Shown here one piece after another: positions 51,562 to 56,235 of a DNA stretch of 56,235 nucleotides; the stretch's first letter is position 1, and each line of letters starts with the position of its first letter. The notes beneath the pieces were generated by a model. The model did no database searches, had not been told where the DNA came from, and saw only the letters and a program-made list of their open reading frames with translations. The stretch covers positions 1-56,235 of the forward strand of contig JAQGJB010000062.1 of the NCBI GenBank assembly GCA_028290825.1, read 5' to 3'. Origin of the DNA: Micavibrio sp. (GTDB lineage Bacteria; Pseudomonadota; Alphaproteobacteria; Micavibrionales; Micavibrionaceae). Both the position numbers and the translations under genes were made by a program.

Positions 51562-52119
51562 TCAGAACCTTGTGCCGAAAATATTTCCGGGGTTCAGGTA
51601 GTCAAAGACGGTCTTGCTGCTGTACCCATCGACCAAGCCGCCGGACAGGACAGGTTTGTCGAATAGCCGCCCATTCTGGAACACCAGTGTCAGGACATAG
51701 TTATATCCGCTTTCATGCGTCTTCATGCGGATCAGCGAGGAAAACCCGTGATCCTTCTCCGTACTGACATAGCTCATTTTGAAACCGCTCAGCGTCTGCA
51801 GGAAGGCCCGCGCACGCTCCTGCTCCTCATAGGTTCCGTTAAATCCTGAATTACCGCCGCCATAAAGCGCCGTCATGATCTCGGGACGGCTCAGGCGGAT
51901 CAGATCACTCTCGTTCTTTTTTAGCATGGTCAGCACGAGAGACTCGCTCATGCCGATCTGCAGGCCGTTGACGCGGCTAATGAAGTCCTCCTGTGAATCG
52001 TACCCCTTGCTGTTAACCTGCTCGTCCCCGCCCGGAACCGGCAGCGATCCGGCGCAGCCATAAAGCGCGAGCGATAAAAGCACAGCGAATGCCATAGAGC
52101 CTATGGGATGCCAATTCAT
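51562..52119 (-). CDS. Predicted lipoprotein of unknown function
   Basis: A 185-residue protein with a lipoprotein signal: hydrophobic segment FAVLLSLALYGC, Cys22 as the acylated residue in a LYGC box. The mature part has one region reminiscent of SmpA/BamE-like domains (ISRVNGLQIGMSESLVLTML, then strands such as YNYVLTLVFQNGRLFDK), a pattern common in outer-membrane lipoproteins; the match is by eye only. It lies 67 bases before the Do-protease start on the same strand, hinting at an envelope-related unit. Confidence 0.72.
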   Translation of the reverse strand: MNWHPIGSMAFAVLLSLALYGCAGSLPVPGGDEQVNSKGYDSQEDFISRVNGLQIGMSESLVLTMLKKNESDLIRLSRPEIMTALYGGGNSGFNGTYEEQERARAFLQTLSGFKMSYVSTEKDHGFSSLIRMKTHESGYNYVLTLVFQNGRLFDKPVLSGGLVDGYSSKTVFDYLNPGNIFGTRF

Positions 52120-52189
52120 CCCTTGATGTTAACAGATAAAAATTAAGGCTTTGAAAAGAGGCGTTTTGCACCGCACAAGGCCCGCATCT

Positions 52190-53296
52190 CTATTGTGGAC
52201 GCTCCGGCATTAGCCTACGTCCGGCCCAGCGCCGGAAGGGTTTCTCGACGCATTGATGGGCGAGTGCCGACAATGTGATCAGCGCAACACTACACAGCGC
52301 AGCCAGTAACGGGAAAATAGTGCCGAAAGTTTCCAGACCTGAGATTTTCAACGCTCCGCCGAAAATAATCACCATCATGGGATAATGAAGCATATAGACA
52401 GCATACGAAATATCGCCGAGATAGACCCATCGTTGTTTCTGGAGAAAATTGTCCTTCCCGCCCACCCGCGACAGATCTCCAGCCGCCACGATGACGCCGC
52501 CGAAGACAAGGAGCATGATTGGATCGGGCAGCGCCGTATTGACCGCGCCGAACAGAAAGACCGCCAGTATCGCCAGGATCAGACCAGGCTCCGGTAATGG
52601 CACCCGCACGGCACAGAATTGATACAACGCCGCGCCAAATGCGAATTCAGGAAGCACACGAAAAAAACACCAGGTAATCTGGTCGGAGCTATAATGGCCG
52701 AAAATCATGCGTCCGGCACAGGAAACGATTACCATCACAATCACGGCAACGACAAGATTATACCGTGGCCGGCGCCCCTTCATGAAGGCAAGGACAACCG
52801 GGAAACAAAGATAAGCCAGCCATTCCGCGCTGATCGACCAGGACGGCCCGTTTAACGCGCGGGGCCATAATGGGTTCGGTCCCCAGGACTGCACCATGAA
52901 CAGGTGCGCCAGCCACGTATCAGGCGAAGGCGCCGGAACCCACCGCAACACGTAAAGCGCACCAAAAAAAACCAGCGTCAGGAAATGCAGCGGATAAAGC
53001 CGCGCCAGACGCCGGCCATAAAATTCGCGCAGCCCGACACGGCCCGCCGCCAAGGCAGCACCATAAACATGCACCAGAATAAAACCGCTGAGGATGAAGA
53101 AAAAATCTACAGCCAGATAACCTTTTTGCAAAAAAGGAAGGATGCCGGGATGCATGGGAATACCCTTGACGACAGCAGCCGGATAAAAGACATCGATAAA
53201 ATAAATCAGATGATAACAAACGACCACCCATGCCGCGAAGAAACGCAGCGACGTCAGCGGCCTGATATCATCCGGATATGGCACCATCATAGTCAT
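52190..53296 (-). CDS. Acyltransferase family 3 membrane protein (OafA/YrhL-like)
   Basis: A 368-residue polytopic protein with about ten membrane helices. The beginning IRPLTSLRFFAAWVVVCYHL carries the family's R-x10-H catalytic pattern, and FFILSGFILVHVYG follows. Such proteins O-acetylate surface polysaccharide, LPS or peptidoglycan; the target is unknown. Start set at ATG 53296 (a second ATG is six bases later). The in-frame extension to 53437 would cross a terminator and the 3' end of rplQ and is rejected. The gene begins just after the ribosomal operon terminator. Confidence 0.88.
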   Translation of the reverse strand: MTMMVPYPDDIRPLTSLRFFAAWVVVCYHLIYFIDVFYPAAVVKGIPMHPGILPFLQKGYLAVDFFFILSGFILVHVYGAALAAGRVGLREFYGRRLARLYPLHFLTLVFFGALYVLRWVPAPSPDTWLAHLFMVQSWGPNPLWPRALNGPSWSISAEWLAYLCFPVVLAFMKGRRPRYNLVVAVIVMVIVSCAGRMIFGHYSSDQITWCFFRVLPEFAFGAALYQFCAVRVPLPEPGLILAILAVFLFGAVNTALPDPIMLLVFGGVIVAAGDLSRVGGKDNFLQKQRWVYLGDISYAVYMLHYPMMVIIFGGALKISGLETFGTIFPLLAALCSVALITLSALAHQCVEKPFRRWAGRRLMPERPQ

Positions 53297-53311
53297 GACA
53301 AAGTGTCCCAA

Positions 53312-53343
53312 AGAAAAAGCGGCCCGTAAAGGCCGCTTTTTCT
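53312..53343. terminator. Terminator of the ribosomal protein operon
   Basis: AGAAAAAGCGGCC (53312-53324) pairs perfectly with GGCCGCTTTTTCT (53331-53343), with a 6-base loop and its own T-run. It lies 23 bases beyond the rplQ stop on the minus strand. Confidence 0.92.
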
Positions 53344-53366
53344 CTTCCAGACAGGCTGGAATAATC

Positions 53367-53927
53367 TTATTTGCCGCGTTGCGACGCTTTGCGCGTCGTT
53401 GGCTTGCCGCCGACGTTCTTACCAGCCTTGGAAACACCGCCGGTTTTCGCTGTTTTGCGAACGGTTGGTTTCTTTTTGGCTTTCAGTTCGCCGTCTTCAC
53501 CAACTTCGTGAGCTTCGTGATCGCTCTCGACATAGTTGTCCTGGCCGCTGTCTTTACCTTTTTCGCTTACGTCACGGTCGACGAACTCAATCACAGCAAC
53601 TGCTGCTGCGTCACCAAAACGGAAGCCCGCTTTCATGATGCGGATATAGCCGCCCTGACGGTCCTTGTAACGTGGGCCGAGAACGTCGAACAGTTTTGCA
53701 ACTTGTTCTTCGTCACGCATGATCGCAATCGCACGGCGACGGTTGGCCAAGCCACCCTTTTTCGCCAGCGTAATCAGTTTCTCGGTGAACGGACGCAGTT
53801 CCTTCGCTTTGATCAGCGTGGTCGTGATCTGTTCGTGTTTAACCAGTGCGGCTGACATGTTGGCGAACATCGCCAGACGGTGAGACGTGGTACGGGCAAG
53901 TTTACGTTGTTTAATTCCGTGGTTCAT
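53367..53927 (-). CDS. rplQ: 50S ribosomal protein L17 with a C-terminal extension
   Basis: L17 binds 23S rRNA in the large subunit. The core (residues 1-120) is standard: [17 protein letters not shown], then [17 protein letters not shown] and [15 protein letters not shown]. The total is 186 residues against about 120-140 usually. The extra ~65 residues are first acidic ([23 protein letters not shown]), then Lys/Thr/Gly-rich ([17 protein letters not shown]), probably disordered. Last gene of the alpha operon, 140 bases after rpoA. Confidence 0.97.
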   Translation of the reverse strand: MNHGIKQRKLARTTSHRLAMFANMSAALVKHEQITTTLIKAKELRPFTEKLITLAKKGGLANRRRAIAIMRDEEQVAKLFDVLGPRYKDRQGGYIRIMKAGFRFGDAAAVAVIEFVDRDVSEKGKDSGQDNYVESDHEAHEVGEDGELKAKKKPTVRKTAKTGGVSKAGKNVGGKPTTRKASQRGK

Positions 53928-54036
53928 AACAAATCACTTTCTCTAACTGCGGCCTTCCGGGGGAAGAACCATTGCGATCTTTACCGACATGCAAAACATC
54001 GAAGATAAAGGCGGGCACCATGCCCTATAAAACGGC

Positions 54037-54054
54037 GGGCGGAACACTCCGCCC
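54037..54054 (-). terminator. Hairpin between rpoA and rplQ
   Basis: A 7-bp GC-rich stem, GGGCGGA/TCCGCCC, with a 4-base loop lies just after the rpoA stop. Downstream on the minus strand the sequence continues GCCGTTTTAT, only a short T-tract, so it may attenuate or stabilise the mRNA 3' end rather than stop all transcription. Confidence 0.4.
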
Positions 54055-54067
54055 ACCATCATTTAGT

Positions 54068-55084
54068 TTAGAACGGCTCGTCAACTTTCTTGGCGAGGTC
54101 TTCAATATTCTCTGGCGGCCAGCCTTCGATCTGCATGCCGAGGTGGAGACCCATAACGGTCAGCACTTCTTTAATCTCGTTCAGAGATTTACGGCCGAAG
54201 TTCGGCGTACGCAGCATGTCACCTTCGGATTTCTGAACCAGATCACCGATGTAAACAATGTTGTCGTTCTTCAGGCAGTTTGCAGAGCGAACGGACAGTT
54301 CCAGTTCATCAACGCGGCGCAGCAGGTTGCGGTTGAACGGAAGCTCAGCCTCTTGCTCACCGGCGGCGTATTGTTGTGGTTCTTCGAAGTTGATGAACAC
54401 TTGCAGCTGGTCCTGCAGAATGCGGGCAGCATAGGCAACTGAATCATCAGGTGTGATAACGCCATTGGTTTCAATCGACATCACCAGTTTATCGTAGTCT
54501 GTGATCTGACCAACGCGGGCGGTTTCAACATCGTAGGACACTTTACGAACTGGCGAGAAAACGCTGTCGACTGGAATGAAGCCCACTGGAGCATCTTCCG
54601 GACGGTTCAGCGCTGCCGGACGGTAGCCTTTACCGGTGTTTACAGTCATTTCCATGTTCAGCTTCGCGCCTTTATCCAGCGTGCAGATGACAAGGTCAGG
54701 GTTCATGATTTCGATGTCGGCACCGGCTTCGATCATGCCTGCGGTCACTTCGCATGGACCCTCGGCATGGAGACGCATTTTCTTGGGGCCTTCAACGTGC
54801 ATGCGCACGGCCAAAGCCTTGATGTTCAGAATGATGTCGGTGACATCTTCACGTACGCCTTCGATGCTGGAGAATTCATGCAGAACGCCATCGATCTGAA
54901 CGGCGGTCACTGCTGCACCCTGCAGGGAGGAGAGAAGGATACGACGCAGAGCATTGCCCAGTGTCAGACCGAAACCACGCTCCAGCGGTTCAGCAACAAC
55001 TTTGCCAATGCAACGGGCATCATTACCGTGCTCGATTTCAATCTTGGAGGGCTTAATCAGTTCTTGCCAGTTTTTCTGAATCAT
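54068..55084 (-). CDS. rpoA: RNA polymerase alpha subunit
   Basis: 338 residues. The N-terminal assembly domain ([31 protein letters not shown] near residue 27) and the C-terminal DNA/activator-binding domain ([21 protein letters not shown], then [18 protein letters not shown]) are both complete. It dimerises and nucleates RNA polymerase assembly. Its C-terminal domain contacts UP elements, which is relevant to the AT-rich island at 627. In most genomes it follows rpsK or rpsD; here a small gene intervenes between rpsK and rpoA. GGGAAG precedes the ATG. Confidence 0.98.
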   Translation of the reverse strand: MIQKNWQELIKPSKIEIEHGNDARCIGKVVAEPLERGFGLTLGNALRRILLSSLQGAAVTAVQIDGVLHEFSSIEGVREDVTDIILNIKALAVRMHVEGPKKMRLHAEGPCEVTAGMIEAGADIEIMNPDLVICTLDKGAKLNMEMTVNTGKGYRPAALNRPEDAPVGFIPVDSVFSPVRKVSYDVETARVGQITDYDKLVMSIETNGVITPDDSVAYAARILQDQLQVFINFEEPQQYAAGEQEAELPFNRNLLRRVDELELSVRSANCLKNDNIVYIGDLVQKSEGDMLRTPNFGRKSLNEIKEVLTVMGLHLGMQIEGWPPENIEDLAKKVDEPF

Positions 55085-55138
55085 AATCTTCCCTTTTGCT
55101 TTCGTGTGTCATCCCGGCAAACCGGGACATGTTAAAAT

Positions 55139-55375
55139 CTATTTTACCGCAGGCTTCGCGTAGCCATCCCTGCATCCGTCTTCTTTCGTCATCCAGAGGA
55201 GGTAAGGAGTAGCAGCAGTCATCGCCTGCCTGACTTCCTCGCCCTTGATTCGATGACAGCCATCCATTGCCTGGCTGGCATCGGCTATTTTAGAAATCAA
55301 AGGAACGCAGACGACACAAACAGCAGCAGTCGTGGCGAAAATTTTTGCCAAATCTGAGTTGCTCGTTCTTGCCAT
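55139..55375 (-). CDS. Small anchored protein inserted in the ribosomal operon
   Basis: A 78-residue protein that I do not recognise. A short polar start is followed by one hydrophobic segment (about residues 11-30, IFATTAAVCVVCVPLISKI), a signal peptide or membrane anchor. The remaining ~48 residues contain Cys40 and Cys68, possibly a disulfide. AGGGGAA lies seven bases before ATG 55375, a good translation signal. It lies 20 bases after the rpsK stop and 54 bases before rpoA, on the same strand, so it is almost certainly co-transcribed with ribosomal genes. A tcccgg/ccggga hairpin (55112-55127) separates it from rpoA. Confidence 0.6.
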   Translation of the reverse strand: MARTSNSDLAKIFATTAAVCVVCVPLISKIADASQAMDGCHRIKGEEVRQAMTAATPYLLWMTKEDGCRDGYAKPAVK

Positions 55376-55395
55376 CTGCAATTCCCCTAAATGAA

Positions 55396-55812
55396 TTAAA
55401 CGCGACGGCGTTTCGGCGGACGGCAGCCGTTGTGAGGGATCGGCGTGATGTCTTTGATCGACTTGATGGTGAAGCCGATCGACTGCAGAGCGCGCAATGC
55501 GGATTCACGGCCCGAACCCGGACCTTTAACCTGAACGTCGAGTTCTTTCATGCCATGTTCCTGAGCCTTGCGGCCAGCCTGTTCAGCGGTGAGCTGAGCA
55601 GCGTACGGTGTCGATTTACGTGAGCCTTTGAAACCCATCTGACCGGCGGAGCACCAGGAAACAGCGTTCCCCTGTGCATCCGAGATTGTGATGATGGTGT
55701 TGTTGAACGTGGAGTTCACGTGCGCCATCCCGGAGATGATGTTCTTGCGTTCTTTCTTCCGGCCTTTAGCGGCTTTGCCGCCTTTGCCTTCTGCTTTTTC
55801 TGCTTTAGCCAT
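55396..55812 (-). CDS. rpsK: 30S ribosomal protein S11
   Basis: S11 lies in the platform of the small subunit and contacts mRNA near the Shine-Dalgarno helix. 138 residues: a Lys/Gly-rich start (about 20 residues), then [37 protein letters not shown], and the ending [18 protein letters not shown], all canonical. Purine-rich GAGAGA precedes the ATG, a modest ribosome binding site. It follows rpsM by 28 bases. Confidence 0.98.
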   Translation of the reverse strand: MAKAEKAEGKGGKAAKGRKKERKNIISGMAHVNSTFNNTIITISDAQGNAVSWCSAGQMGFKGSRKSTPYAAQLTAEQAGRKAQEHGMKELDVQVKGPGSGRESALRALQSIGFTIKSIKDITPIPHNGCRPPKRRRV

Positions 55813-55840
55813 GATTCTATATCTCTCTATCTATATCTGA

Positions 55841-56221
55841 TTATTTCTTGACGATCTTCTTACCGGCGACAGGCTTCGCAGGACCTTTGCGCGTACGCGC
55901 ATTGGTGCTGGTGCGCTGACCGCGGACCGGGAGACCCTTACGATGACGCAGACCGCGGTAGCAGCCCATGTCCATCAGACGTTTAATGTTGAGAGAAACT
56001 TCACGACGCAGATCACCCTCGATGAGGATGCCCATGTTTTCAATTTCTTTACGGAGGGAGTTCAGTTCGTCTTCCGTCAGGTCGTTCATGCGACGGGTGA
56101 CATCAATGCCGGTTGAGGCACAGATTTTCATAGCGGTCGTCTGACCGATACCATGAACATAGCGAAGGGCGATAGGAACACGTTTCTTATCTGGAACGTT
56201 AACGCCAGCAATACGGGCCAA
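55841..56221 (-). CDS. rpsM: 30S ribosomal protein S13, TTG start
   Basis: S13 lies in the head of the small subunit and forms bridges to the large subunit and tRNA. 126 residues: [25 protein letters not shown], then the [25 protein letters not shown] signature, with a Lys-rich tail. The start codon is TTG (complement of 56219-56221); the next codons GCC CGT ATT fit the universal ARI beginning. TAAGGAG stands seven bases upstream, a near-perfect Shine-Dalgarno sequence that may compensate. The window ends inside the leader. Confidence 0.96.
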   Translation of the reverse strand: MARIAGVNVPDKKRVPIALRYVHGIGQTTAMKICASTGIDVTRRMNDLTEDELNSLRKEIENMGILIEGDLRREVSLNIKRLMDMGCYRGLRHRKGLPVRGQRTSTNARTRKGPAKPVAGKKIVKK

Positions 56222-56235
56222 GTTTATTCTCCTTA

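Noticed and set aside
55112-55127. TCCCGG/CCGGGA hairpin before rpoA as a terminator
   Set aside because: There is no T-run on the minus strand after it and rpoA must be transcribed through it; it may be an RNA processing or stability element.
1-56235. Prophage, insertion sequence, CRISPR array or replication origin
   Set aside because: No integrase, transposase, terminal repeats, spaced direct repeats or DnaA-box cluster was noticed on reading through both strands. A systematic search was not possible.

Overview
The window comes from an alphaproteobacterial chromosome of moderate GC content. An ATP12-type F1-ATPase chaperone, a DUF3035 lipoprotein next to lspA, a rarA-crcB-rluC run and an rpsM-rpsK-rpoA-rplQ tail all point that way. 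A Micavibrio-like or Rhodospirillales-like host is my guess, not something the sequence proves. No phage, insertion sequence, CRISPR array or rRNA operon was seen. One elongator tRNA-Met is present. Most genes are core housekeeping genes.

Layout. 1-1100: the 3' part of an unrecognised gene, an AT-rich island, and a 50-codon mini-gene with its own consensus promoter and terminator. 1.1-15.5 kb: tRNA and cofactor genes (threonylcarbamoyl-AMP synthase, anmK, tyrS, cysteine desulfurase, 2Fe-2S ferredoxin, LOG protein, mnmA), a very large AsmA-like protein, bcp, two hydrolases, and a tandem pair of related H-x-D...H proteins. 15.6-21.6 kb: tRNA-Met, then the prkA-yeaH-spoVR stress operon on the minus strand with a 416-base upstream region. 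21.6-28.9 kb: a kinase-like protein, an FMN reductase, a DUF2147 protein, a sugar-nucleotide dehydratase coupled to an esterase, ribF, and two ClpP-family genes. 29.2-42.8 kb: a plus-strand block ileS, a ClpS-like gene, lspA, DUF3035, two M16 peptidases, pgi, a pentapeptide-repeat protein, mutL and a membrane protein. Many of its junctions overlap by 1-11 bases. 42.8-53.3 kb: minus-strand ABC exporter, ATP12, a small AsmA-like protein, rluC, crcB, rarA, a Do-type protease, a lipoprotein and an acyltransferase. 53.3-56.2 kb: the tail of the ribosomal operon (rplQ, rpoA, an inserted 78-residue membrane protein, rpsK, rpsM).

Themes. (1) Many starts show a sigma70-like -35/-10 pair whose -10 box ends only 6-7 bases before the start codon. 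Leaderless transcription therefore appears common here, and I used it to choose several starts. (2) One ClpP paralogue has lost the catalytic Ser and His and is paired with a Ser/His-retaining one. A ClpS-like protein with a changed N-degron pocket lies 4 kb away. (3) Several small or hidden genes are well framed by signals: 50 aa at 890, 19 aa at 44730, 78 aa inside the ribosomal operon. (4) Three genes appear to use TTG starts, including rpsM.
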